From Solirubrobacterales bacterium (GTDB lineage Bacteria; Actinomycetota; Thermoleophilia; Solirubrobacterales; Solirubrobacteraceae), in NCBI GenBank assembly GCA_027449125.1, contig DAIDME010000046.1, positions 1 to 64,000 on the forward strand: DNA of 64,000 bases. Direction: 5' to 3'. The notes under the pieces were generated by a model. The model did no database searches, was not told the origin of the DNA, and worked only from the letters and a program-made list of their open reading frames with translations. Below are positions 8,226-20,852 of the stretch, in pieces (the stretch's first letter is position 1; the number at the start of each line of letters is the position of its first letter). The translations under genes were made by a program, and so were the position numbers.

Positions 8226-9341
8226 ATGCGCGTGCTCTCCGTCAGCGTGCGGGACTTCCGTTGCTACGAGGCGGCCGCCGCCCCGCTGGGCGGCGGCTTG
8301 ACGGTCCTCCACGGACCCAACGGAGCCGGCAAGACGAACCTGCTCGAGGCCATCTACTTCGGTTGCACAGGGCGCTCCTGCCGCACCGTCAACGACCGCG
8401 ACGTGCTGCGCTTCGGACAGCGGGCGGCGCGGGTCGTGATCGCAGCCGAGGATGAACTCGGATCACATGAAATGGCGGTCGGCTTCACGCCCGGTGAGCC
8501 AAAGCGCATGACCTATGACGGCGCTTCCGTCGAGCGGCTGCTCGACCTGACCACGCGACCACTGGTGAGTGTCTTCCTGCCCGAGCGTCTCGACCTGATC
8601 AGGGGGGCTCCCGGCCTCCGCCGCGCGCATCTGGATCAATACGTCGCCGCGCTCTGGCCCGCCCGCGCCGCCAACCGGCGTGGATATGCCCAGGCTCTAG
8701 CCCAGCGCAACGCCCTGCTGGTGCGCGTGAGCCAGGGCGCCACACGCGCGTCCCTGGCCGCTTGGGATCAGGAGCTGGCGGCCGCGGCGATCGCCCTGAT
8801 GGCAGACCGCGAACGTGCGGTGGCCGCTCTGGCCCCAGTCTTCAGCGACGTCGCCGGAGCCATCGGCCTCGACGGTAACCCCCAGATCGTCTACCGCCCG
8901 CGCTCCCACGCCACGACCGCTGAGCAGTTCTTGGCGGAGCTGCGAGAACGGCTGCAGAGCGAGCTGGAGCGAGGCTTCACCGACCACGGGCCGCACCGTG
9001 ATGACCTCGTGCTGGTTCACGCCGGCCGTCAGTTGCGCACCTATGGCTCCCAGGGACAGCAGCGGCTTGGACTGCTGGCCCTCCTGCTCGCAGAGCGGCG
9101 GGTGATCGCCCAGTACCGTGATGCGCCGCCGCTGATCCTGCTCGACGACGTCATGAGTGAGCTCGATCGCGACCGGCGCCGCGCGCTGGTGGAGCTCCTC
9201 GGCCGCGACGGTGGGCAGGCTGTGATCACAACCACCGACCGCGAGCACGTGCCTCCGTGTGAGGGCGTGGAGATGGCAACGGTCGCGGTGGCGGCCGGCA
9301 CCGTGCTCAACGCGCCGGCGAAGATCGGTGCTCCGCGATGA
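8226..9341 (+). CDS. recF: RecF DNA repair/replication protein
   Basis: SMC-like ATPase that helps load RecA at gaps and stalled forks. Walker A GPNGAGKTN is at 30-38, the ABC-type signature YGSQGQQR starts at residue 273, and Walker B LILLDD with the D-loop SELD follows near 303-312. It has 371 residues, full length. It starts 18 bp after dnaN and overlaps the next gene by four bases (ATGA), so the dnaN-recF-DUF721 run is probably one transcript. Confidence 0.96.
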   Translation: MRVLSVSVRDFRCYEAAAAPLGGGLTVLHGPNGAGKTNLLEAIYFGCTGRSCRTVNDRDVLRFGQRAARVVIAAEDELGSHEMAVGFTPGEPKRMTYDGASVERLLDLTTRPLVSVFLPERLDLIRGAPGLRRAHLDQYVAALWPARAANRRGYAQALAQRNALLVRVSQGATRASLAAWDQELAAAAIALMADRERAVAALAPVFSDVAGAIGLDGNPQIVYRPRSHATTAEQFLAELRERLQSELERGFTDHGPHRDDLVLVHAGRQLRTYGSQGQQRLGLLALLLAERRVIAQYRDAPPLILLDDVMSELDRDRRRALVELLGRDGGQAVITTTDREHVPPCEGVEMATVAVAAGTVLNAPAKIGAPR

Positions 9342-9718
9342 CCCTCCGTCGCCGCTCTCCGCGCCCGCTCGCGCAGGCGCTTGTCGCAGCCCGCGCGGGC
9401 TGGGAGCCGCGCAGCGAGCTGGGTCGGGCGCAGACGGCCTGGGAGGATCTCTCTCACGCCTGGAGCGAGGTGCTCGGTGAACAGGGGCCCTACATGCTCG
9501 AACGCACGGCACTGGTCTCCATCCGCGCCGGCCTGCTCACGGTGAGCTGCAGCGAGGCTGTGGTGGCAGACGCGCTGGCGCTCGAATCGGAGGGTGTCAT
9601 CGAGCGCCTGAACGAGCGTTTGGGGGACGCTTGCGTGAAGCGCCTGCGATGCCTCGTGGAAAGCTCTCCAAAAGGCCACCGTTTACGCTCAAATGCAGGG
9701 AAAACACCTAATGTCTGA
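9338..9718 (+). CDS. DUF721 (DciA-like) protein
   Basis: A 126-residue protein of the DUF721 family found right after recF in actinobacteria. Some members (DciA) act in loading or recruiting the replicative helicase in bacteria that lack DnaC/DnaI; that role here is inferred from family and position. The visible hallmark is a Trp-containing WSEVLGEQGPYMLERT block followed by a basic strand region with LTVSCSEAVVADAL. It overlaps recF by four bases. A 111-bp gap with a hairpin separates it from gyrB. Confidence 0.85.
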   Translation: MTLRRRSPRPLAQALVAARAGWEPRSELGRAQTAWEDLSHAWSEVLGEQGPYMLERTALVSIRAGLLTVSCSEAVVADALALESEGVIERLNERLGDACVKRLRCLVESSPKGHRLRSNAGKTPNV

Positions 9719-9769
9719 GGCCCCGTCGCAAACGTGTCTCTGCTACTATCGTGACAAAGAAGACTTGAC

Positions 9770-9805
9770 GCCCCGGCACGCGATCAGGGTTTGCGGCGCC
9801 GGGGC
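9770..9805 (+). promoter_or_regulatory. gyrB leader hairpin
   Basis: GCCCCGGC (9770-9777) pairs with GCCGGGGC (9798-9805) across a 20-base loop, 24 bp before the gyrB start. It could be the terminator of recF-DUF721, an attenuator, or a leader structure for gyrB; no T-run follows. A possible minus-10 TACTAT lies at 9744-9749, without a good minus-35. Confidence 0.4.
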
Positions 9806-9817
9806 TTCGCAATGTAA

Positions 9818-12256
<2,439 letters not shown>

Positions 12257-12284
12257 CCCCGGGGCTTGAAAGGAAACAACCGAG

Positions 12285-14882
<2,598 letters not shown>

Positions 14883-14955
14883 GCTGGCGCCGCACGGCGT
14901 CAGCGACGCTCGACCGGGAGCGTCGGGCCGCGGCCGGCGCCGCGCACACGAAGCT

Positions 14956-14985
14956 GAGGGGCGCCGTCGTCAGACGGCGCCCCTC
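14956..14985. terminator. strong hairpin after gyrA
   Basis: GAGGGGCGCCGTC (14956-14968) and GACGGCGCCCCTC (14973-14985) form a perfect 13-bp stem with a four-base loop, 74 bp after the gyrA stop. No T-run follows, which is common for terminators in very GC-rich actinobacteria. It would work on both strands, so it may stop gyrA and anything arriving on the minus strand. Confidence 0.7.
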
Positions 14986-15148
14986 ATAACTGCCTGGCTG
15001 GCATCGCTGCTGCTGGCACGAACATCGCCGAAGGGACCAGGTCGGCACCAGCGCAGTGGTGTCACGGTGGGACTCCGCCAAAGGGCGGTCAGCCATCCGA
15101 CCTAGCGGCCGGACACCTCCAGGGTCCCGCAAGTACTGTCAGACAGGT

Positions 15149-15174
15149 GGACCACCTCCTTTCTCTGGTGATCC
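15149..15174 (-). promoter_or_regulatory. hairpin that would hide a perfect Shine-Dalgarno
   Basis: On the minus strand GGATCACC, then AGAGAAAGGA, then GGTGGTCC forms an 8-bp stem (one G-U pair) with AGAAAGGAGGT running from the loop into the stem. That is an almost perfect match to the 16S rRNA anti-Shine-Dalgarno. On the plus strand the same bases read CACCTCCTTTCT, like the 3' end of 16S rRNA. It may control a tiny minus-strand peptide ending at 15102. Function is unknown. Confidence 0.4.
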
Positions 15175-15291
15175 ACACGATACACATCCGCGCGGCATCT
15201 TTCGCCGGCGCGCCGTTGGGCTCGGCTCGCCGGTCGCGTGGTCGCGCGGCTGGTAGCGTCCCCGCGCCCCCAAACCGTGCCCGCGCCCTCG

Positions 15292-15338
15292 ACCTTTGGG
15301 GGTTTGGGGCGCTCTGGGCGCCCCAAACCCCCAAAGGT
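15292..15338. repeat. palindromic hairpin repeat, copy A
   Basis: Perfect 21-bp arms (15292-15312 and 15318-15338) around the five-base loop TCTGG. Arms read TTTGGGGGTTTGGGGCGC and its complement at the core. Copy B lies at 50651-50689 with the same layout and paired base changes. This copy is about 100 bp downstream of the HNH gene, so it may end its transcript; a family of dispersed structural repeats is inferred. Confidence 0.75.
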
Positions 15339-15439
15339 GGGTGCCATCTCTGAGCATTGGTGGTCCGAGGATGTGTCCCGCTGATGCCGGGATCGGCCCG
15401 GGTGCTTCAGACCGAGCGCCGCAGCGCCGCGCGCCGCAC

Positions 15440-16024
15440 TCAGGCTGCGAGTGCTCCGGCACCGAGGTACTGGCGCCAGGTGGCGGGGATCGTCGGGCTG
15501 GCGACCTGCACGAACACCTCCGGGCTCGGCGTACGGGGCACCCGCGCGAGCGTCATCCCCACCTGGCGGGGCAGCGAGTCGCCTTTGCGGCGGTTGCACG
15601 GGGCGCAGGCGGCGACGATGTTCTCCCAGGTCGAGCCGCCGCCCTTCGAGCGCGGCACCACGTGATCCACGGTCAGCTGCGTCCGGGAGCCGCAGTATTG
15701 GCAGGTCCAGCCGTCACGCGCGAACACGGCGCGGCGCGTGATCTTGCGCCGGCGCGGATCACGCGGGATCTTCACGTAGCTCACGAGCCGGATCACCGCC
15801 GGCCGAGTGACCGTCGCGGCCGCCGAGTGCAGCAGCCTGCCGGTCTCCTCCACGACCTCCGCCTTCTGCTTGAGCAGCAGCACAACCGCGCGCCGCACCG
15901 TGCAGACGTGGATCGGCTCGTAGGTCGCATTCAAGACGAGCACCCGGCCACCATCAGGTCCGCGTCGCTGGTGCTCAGCGAGCGACGCGGACCGGGCTTC
16001 GTCGGGTATTGGCGACTCGATCAC
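15440..16024 (-). CDS. HNH endonuclease-family protein
   Basis: A 194-residue protein of the free-standing HNH family common in actinobacteria. The N-terminal 90 residues have a NATYEPIHVCTVRRA block followed by a beta-rich segment. The C-terminal zinc/HNH fold shows CQYCG, the HNH core VDHVVPRSKGG and the second Cys pair CAPCNRRKGD, then a conserved WRQYL end. Likely a metal-dependent nuclease; target unknown. It is not linked to a phage or restriction gene and diverges from the GGDEF-EAL gene. Confidence 0.88.
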   Translation of the reverse strand: MIESPIPDEARSASLAEHQRRGPDGGRVLVLNATYEPIHVCTVRRAVVLLLKQKAEVVEETGRLLHSAAATVTRPAVIRLVSYVKIPRDPRRRKITRRAVFARDGWTCQYCGSRTQLTVDHVVPRSKGGGSTWENIVAACAPCNRRKGDSLPRQVGMTLARVPRTPSPEVFVQVASPTIPATWRQYLGAGALAA

Positions 16025-16209
16025 TCGCTGCGTTAGTCTACCGGCTGCACGGATGGCTCAGTCGCGGCACACGCCCGTCTGCCGCCTCCCGCCCGCGTGG
16101 TGGGCGCCTGTCAGCGCGCGCCGACGGATTCAAGCTTCACGGCGCGGCGGCCGATTGTGCAAAGAGGAAGGATCTGCACACTGAGTGCGAGGAAGGAGGT
16201 TGTCGCCGC

Positions 16210-18087
16210 ATGGCTGGCAGCCGGGCCAGGGAGCAACACGGTTCCGCATACGTTACTGACGCCGGGCACGGAGCCACGGGCGCTGAGCTCGCGGCGATCG
16301 GCGCACGCCTGCACGAGCGCTGCGGCGAGGTGAAACGGCGCACCGAGACGCTGCACAAGATGGGCTCGCTGCAGCTCCCGGCGGCTCCACACGCGAGCAT
16401 CCAACGGGTGATCGAGGTGGCGACAGACGCGGTGGCGCAGTGGCTCTCGGGGCAGGGCGAGGCAGCTGGTAGGCAGACCGGCCAGGAGGCCGCGACGATC
16501 TTCGGCCAGCTCGCGATCCAGCGCGAGGTGCCGCTGTACGAGATCACCAAGCGCACGCTGCGCTGGCGGGACGCGACCAGCACGGTGCTCGAGGAGATCG
16601 CCGACGAGCTCGGCTCGAGCCGCGAGGCCCGACGAGCGGTCCAGCGCATGCTTCGCCGTTCGGCCGACGTGACGCTCGTGCGGCTCTGCGAGGCGTTCGA
16701 ACGGGAGCGCGGCCTGGTGGACGACGAGCTCGCGCGACGCCAGCAGGAGCTCGTCTTCATGGCCACCCACGACGCCCTCACCGGCCTGCCGAACCGCACG
16801 CTCATCCTCGATCGGGCCGAGCAGCTGGTCGCCCGCGGCCGCCGCGAGCGCCAGCTGTGCGCAGCGCTGTTCATCGACCTGGACGGGTTCAAGGCGGTCA
16901 ACGACGGGTTGGGTCACCAGGCCGGAGACGACCTGTTGCGCTCGGTCGCGGCACGGCTCGAGTCCACCATCCGTGAGGCGGATACGCTCGGCCGCCTCGG
17001 CGGCGACGAGTTCGTGATCCTGGCCGAAGGCGCGACGCTCGCGGCCGGCCCGGAGCTGGTCGCCGAGCGGCTGCTGGACGCGCTGCGCCAGCCGTTCGAG
17101 ATCGCCGCCGCCCCCAACGGCCGCGTGACCGTGACCGCGAGCATCGGCATCGCGATCGCCGCGGACCACAGCGCGCAGGACCTGCTGCGTGACGCAGACA
17201 TCGCCATGTACCGCGCAAAGCTGACGGGCCGCAACCGGTACACGGTGTTCGAGAGCGGCATGCAGGACGCGGCCTCGACGCGGGTCGAGTTCGAGATGCA
17301 GCTGCGCGACGCCGTCGCCCGGCGGGAGCTGCACCTCGTCTACCAGCCGCTCTTCTCGCTGGACCGCCTCACGCCGATCAGGGTGGAGGCGCTGCTGCGC
17401 TGGGAGCGCCCCGGCCAGCGGCCGGTCAGCCCCGAGCTGTTCGTGCCGCTGCTGGAGGAGTCGGGCCTGATCGCGGACGTGGGCCGCTGGGTGCTGGCAG
17501 AGGCCTGCGGCTGCGCCGCCGAGTGGGCCCGCAACGGCTTCCAGATCGGCGTGGCCGTGAACGTGTCCGCCGTGCAACTCGAGCGGGACGAGATCGTGAG
17601 CGACGTGGCCGACGCGATCGAGCAGAGCGGGATCGACCCGGCGATGCTGACGATCGAGATCACCGAGACCGCGCTCATGCGCGACGCCGAGCAGACGGCT
17701 GAGCGCCTGCGCGAGATCAAGGCGCTCGGCGTGCGGCTGTCGATCGATGACTTCGGGACCGGTTACTCGTCGCTCGCCTACCTCCAGCGCTTTCCCGTCG
17801 ACGAGCTGAAGATCGACCGTTCGTTCATCTCGCGGCTCGACGGATCCAGCCAGCGCGATGCCCTGATCCGCACCTTCGTCGAGCTCGGACGGGCGCTCGA
17901 GATCGAGACGATCGCCGAGGGGATCGAGGACGAGGCGGCGCTCGAGCTGCTGCGGACCGAGCGTTGCGACCTGGGGCAGGGCTACCTGTTCGCGCGGCCG
18001 ATGACAGCCGACCGCTGCCGGGCGTTTCTGGCTGAGACCGGCGCGCTCAGGCCGACGGGAACGAGCCGAGCGTCCGCAGGACGTTGA
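16210..18087 (+). CDS. GGDEF-EAL cyclic-di-GMP enzyme
   Basis: Probable cyclic-di-GMP synthase and phosphodiesterase. From ATG 16210 it has 625 residues. An N-terminal helical region (about 20-170) resembles RsbR-type sensor domains, with no membrane segment, so it is cytosolic. The cyclase domain has intact GGDEF at 264-268 and an RxxD inhibitory site (READ) five residues before it. The phosphodiesterase domain has an intact EAL at 393-395, DDFGTGYSSL and a KID motif, so both domains look active. The start was chosen for GAAGGAGGT ten bases upstream; the frame is open 67 codons further but crosses the promoter region shared with the HNH gene. Its end overlaps pheA tail-to-tail by 41 bp. Confidence 0.92.
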   Translation: MAGSRAREQHGSAYVTDAGHGATGAELAAIGARLHERCGEVKRRTETLHKMGSLQLPAAPHASIQRVIEVATDAVAQWLSGQGEAAGRQTGQEAATIFGQLAIQREVPLYEITKRTLRWRDATSTVLEEIADELGSSREARRAVQRMLRRSADVTLVRLCEAFERERGLVDDELARRQQELVFMATHDALTGLPNRTLILDRAEQLVARGRRERQLCAALFIDLDGFKAVNDGLGHQAGDDLLRSVAARLESTIREADTLGRLGGDEFVILAEGATLAAGPELVAERLLDALRQPFEIAAAPNGRVTVTASIGIAIAADHSAQDLLRDADIAMYRAKLTGRNRYTVFESGMQDAASTRVEFEMQLRDAVARRELHLVYQPLFSLDRLTPIRVEALLRWERPGQRPVSPELFVPLLEESGLIADVGRWVLAEACGCAAEWARNGFQIGVAVNVSAVQLERDEIVSDVADAIEQSGIDPAMLTIEITETALMRDAEQTAERLREIKALGVRLSIDDFGTGYSSLAYLQRFPVDELKIDRSFISRLDGSSQRDALIRTFVELGRALEIETIAEGIEDEAALELLRTERCDLGQGYLFARPMTADRCRAFLAETGALRPTGTSRASAGR

Positions 18088-18910
18088 CGCGTCCGCGCAG
18101 CCCGGCGAGCGCGTCGGCCACCATCGCGTCGGTGTCACGGCCATCCAGGTCGGCAAAGAACATGTACTGGCCAAGTCCGGCGCGCAGCGGCCGCGACTCG
18201 ATCCGCGTCAGGTTGACGCCCCGGAAGGCCAGTTCGGAGAGGCAGCTCACCAGCCAGCCGGGTGAGTCGGTTCCGGCCCCCCAGAAGACGATCGCGGTCT
18301 TCCAGGCGGCGTCGGCCCTCACCGCAGCGCCAGGGACCCCGGCCGCTGTCCCGGCGGGCGCCAGCCAGACGAAGCGCGTCTGGTTGCCGGACACGTCCTC
18401 GATCCCGGTCGCGAGCAGCGCACAGCCGTAGAGCTCGGCCGCGAGGCTGGTGCCGATCGCGGCCCAGCGGTGGCGGATCCGCTCGGTGACCAGGCGGACC
18501 GCCTCCGCCGTGGAGCTCGCGGTCATCACCCTCGCCTGCGGCAGCCGCGTGCGGATGAAGCTCCGGCACTGAGCGGTGGCCTGGGGATGCGAGATCACGA
18601 CCTCGATCTGGTCGAGCTCGAGCGGCTGCTGGGCGATCAGGCACTGTTCGATGCCGAGCACGGACTCGCCGACGATGCGCACCCCTTCAGCGTCGAAGAC
18701 GAGGGCGTCCAGGGTGACGTTGACCGAGCCTTCGAGCGAGTTCTCGATCGGCACCACGGCGCGGTCGGCGGTCCCGTCGGTGAGCGCGAGCACGGTGTCG
18801 TGGATGGTCTCGCGCGCCTCCAGCTGGAAGCCGGCGCAGGCGGGCGCACTCAACGCCGCAGCCTGGGTGAAGGTACCCTCGGGGCCAAGGTAGGCGACGC
18901 GCAGCGGCAA
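18047..18910 (-). CDS. pheA: Prephenate dehydratase
   Basis: Converts prephenate to phenylpyruvate for phenylalanine synthesis. It has 287 residues. The N-terminal catalytic domain starts VAYLGPEGTFTQ and carries the catalytic TRF motif in GNQTRFVWL. The C-terminal ACT regulatory domain has PGWLVSCLSELAFRGVNL and ESRP, the phenylalanine-binding motif, so feedback control is expected. There is no chorismate mutase domain, as is normal for actinobacteria. It starts one base before the upstream DUF4446 gene ends, and its last 41 bp overlap the oppositely directed GGDEF-EAL gene. Confidence 0.96.
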   Translation of the reverse strand: MPLRVAYLGPEGTFTQAAALSAPACAGFQLEARETIHDTVLALTDGTADRAVVPIENSLEGSVNVTLDALVFDAEGVRIVGESVLGIEQCLIAQQPLELDQIEVVISHPQATAQCRSFIRTRLPQARVMTASSTAEAVRLVTERIRHRWAAIGTSLAAELYGCALLATGIEDVSGNQTRFVWLAPAGTAAGVPGAAVRADAAWKTAIVFWGAGTDSPGWLVSCLSELAFRGVNLTRIESRPLRAGLGQYMFFADLDGRDTDAMVADALAGLRGRVNVLRTLGSFPSA

Positions 18911-19456
18911 CTAGCTCGTCGCGGCGCCCTGGCGCCCGTTGTGCGCGGCACCGCTGCCGGCGAGCGCGATCCGCACCGCCTCGCTCTCTTCGGGTGAGAG
19001 CTCGAGCTCCGGCTGGCCGTTGCGTATCTGCTTGGTGTAGAGCCGGGCCGTGTCGCGGTGGTGAATCGAGGAGAAGACGATGCCCGACTGCGTCGCATCC
19101 AGCAGCGCGATCGAGGTCGACTGGCGCCCCGACATCTCGCCGTAGGCGTCGTAGCGGATCAGCGCTCGGTGCGCGAGGGTACCCTCGAGACGGAGCTCCG
19201 CCTGGTCCATGCGGTAGTCCAGGCGTGTGCCGAAGTCCTCCACGTATTGTGCCAGCGACTCAAACGCCGCCTGCAGTTGTGCGGCGTGCGCCACGAGGTC
19301 GCGCGAGCCGTCGCCGAGCACCGCCCGCTGCGCGGCCCGCAGGCGACGCAGGGAGAGCGTCAGCCCGATCGCCCAGGCGACAGACACCAGCGCCACGGCG
19401 GCTGCGGCGAGCGCGACGATGCCGGTGGTGGTGTTGAGGCTGCCCACGCATCTCAA
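18911..19456 (-). CDS. DUF4446 family membrane-anchored protein
   Basis: A 181-residue protein of unknown function. Residues about 10-35 form one transmembrane helix. Then comes a helical, coiled-coil-like region (about 36-90), and a conserved domain containing RYDAYGEMSGRQSTSIALLD and GIVFSSIHHRD, which is the DUF4446 core. The family is widespread in actinobacteria and Firmicutes, often near parB or cell-wall genes. It abuts pheA with no gap, so they are probably co-transcribed. A GTG three codons into the frame is an alternative start. Confidence 0.85.
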   Translation of the reverse strand: MRCVGSLNTTTGIVALAAAAVALVSVAWAIGLTLSLRRLRAAQRAVLGDGSRDLVAHAAQLQAAFESLAQYVEDFGTRLDYRMDQAELRLEGTLAHRALIRYDAYGEMSGRQSTSIALLDATQSGIVFSSIHHRDTARLYTKQIRNGQPELELSPEESEAVRIALAGSGAAHNGRQGAATS

Positions 19457-19524
19457 TATATGACCCCGACCACCGGACGAACGCTGAGCGTCAGCGCGGG
19501 TGGCGGCCAGCGGGCCGCCACCCG

Positions 19525-20700
19525 TCAGTTGAACGTGACCGAGTAGGTGATCGCGTCGCTCGTGACGCTGGCCTGGTGCGGCACGCGGCTGATGCGCGCG
19601 GTCACGAAGTATGTGCCGGGCTTCGGCAGCGATGACAGCAGCACGGTGCAGTTCGTCGCGCGGCTCGGGGTCGTCACCGGGATCCGTGCGCTGCCGCTCA
19701 CGGCTGTGCCGCTGATCCGCACCGAGCAGCCGACGTCGTACTCGTCGTAGTTGCCTGTGTTGGTCACGTTCAGCACCCAGCGACGGGCCTTGCCGGCCGG
19801 GATGGTGTTGCTCACGCCGGCCACCAGCTGGATGCCGTCCACGGTCACGTAGTTGAGCGCGTCGCCGTGCAGGCCGGGCTGGTTGTTGTCGGCGTTGGCG
19901 GCGCTCGTCGAGAGGTCGGCGCCGATCTTGGTCGCGATCCAGGTGCTCTCGAGCCAGCCGAGGTCCGGCACCACCTGCCCGGGGTTGATCTGCTGCGCGC
20001 CGCTGCCGGTCCCGACCGTGATCCCGTCCGCGTGCAGCGCTGAGGCGATCGCCCGGGTCACGAACTCCTTGTAGAGCACGTCGGAGCTGTAGAGCTCGGA
20101 GGTGCCGACGGAGATGTCGTAGACCGCGTCCTGGCTGGTGCTGACGTTCGCCGCCTGCTGGGCGTGCGCGGCGATGGTGTGAATGCCGGCGACCCGCAGC
20201 TGCATCACCTGTGCGAGCGAGGCCTGCGCATCCGCCATCCCGCTCGGCACGCCCAGCTGCTGCGCCTGGCGCAGCTGCGCGCGCGCCTGCGCCACCTCGG
20301 GGGCGAGGTTCAGGGTGGCCAGGTTGCCGCCGGTCAGACCCTGGAACACACGCCCGCCGGTCGCGTCAGAGGCGTTGATCAGGTTGTAGACGCTGGCGTT
20401 GTAGTTCTTCAGGGCGCTGGTCGTCTGGCTGCTGTCGCAACTGTGGATCAGCAGCGCCATCGCCAAGACGACGACCACGACGACCACGCTGGCCACCAGC
20501 CGCCGGGTCTGGACCTCACGACGGTGGTGGCTGCCCGCGGGCGGCCGACCTCCGCGACCGCGCCGGGCCGGCCCGCGGGGCGGCCGGCCGGGTCCTCGCC
20601 GCCGGCCCGCCGAGGCGCGCGCCGACGGGCGACCGCGCGCGCGTGCTGGTGGGCCGCTGGGATCCGGCTGCGGCTCGTCGGCCTCGTCGAAGAACGACAC
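19525..20700 (-). CDS. unrecognised single-pass membrane protein
   Basis: I do not recognise this gene. From GTG 20700 it has 391 residues. The first about 65 are an Arg/Pro/Gly-rich disordered cytoplasmic part starting SFFDEADEPQPDP. One transmembrane helix (VVVVVVLAMALLIHSC) follows, then an outer helical region of about 180 residues and a C-terminal beta domain (about 275-391) like extracellular CARDB/Ig-type folds, with two Cys. The start is supported by AAAGGAG ten bases before the GTG; the frame is open 20 codons further upstream. It diverges from the kinase at 20853, suggesting a cell-envelope role, but this is inference. Confidence 0.7.
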   Translation of the reverse strand: MSFFDEADEPQPDPSGPPARARGRPSARASAGRRRGPGRPPRGPARRGRGGRPPAGSHHRREVQTRRLVASVVVVVVVLAMALLIHSCDSSQTTSALKNYNASVYNLINASDATGGRVFQGLTGGNLATLNLAPEVAQARAQLRQAQQLGVPSGMADAQASLAQVMQLRVAGIHTIAAHAQQAANVSTSQDAVYDISVGTSELYSSDVLYKEFVTRAIASALHADGITVGTGSGAQQINPGQVVPDLGWLESTWIATKIGADLSTSAANADNNQPGLHGDALNYVTVDGIQLVAGVSNTIPAGKARRWVLNVTNTGNYDEYDVGCSVRISGTAVSGSARIPVTTPSRATNCTVLLSSLPKPGTYFVTARISRVPHQASVTSDAITYSVTFN

Positions 20701-20852
20701 TTCCTCCCTGCTCCTTTGCGAGATCTCTAAGCGGCCATCAGTAATAGCGAGTAACGCCACCTACAGACAAGTACGCAAGCACCCGTGCAGGCTGCGGTCC
20801 ACGGCCGCTTGAGGGCAGGGATGCCGGCAGGGGTCGCGAACATCATCTTCAC

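Larger units (their letters stand above)
14883..15439. other. 557-bp convergent intergenic region
   Basis: No convincing gene. It lies between gyrA (plus) and the HNH gene (minus). It holds a 13-bp perfect hairpin (14956-14985), a Shine-Dalgarno-like hairpin (15149-15174) and a 21-bp perfect palindromic repeat (15292-15338). A very short minus-strand frame ending at 15102 could encode a peptide of about 17-25 residues ending LSDSTCGTLEVSGR, but its start codon is unclear. Confidence 0.6.

Noticed and set aside
9726-9739. Possible LacI-like site before gyrB (contains GCAAACG)
   Set aside because: Only one half resembles the operator; the other half does not pair.
9770-9805. Riboswitch in the gyrB leader
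   Set aside because: A single short stem with no recognised ligand-binding core; kept only as a hairpin.
15153-15164. 12-base match to the 3' end of 16S rRNA
   Set aside because: No upstream rRNA sequence is present, so this is not an rRNA gene fragment; treated as a Shine-Dalgarno complement.
16009-16209. N-terminal extension of the GGDEF-EAL protein
   Set aside because: It overlaps the start of the divergent HNH gene and is followed by a near-perfect Shine-Dalgarno before ATG 16210.
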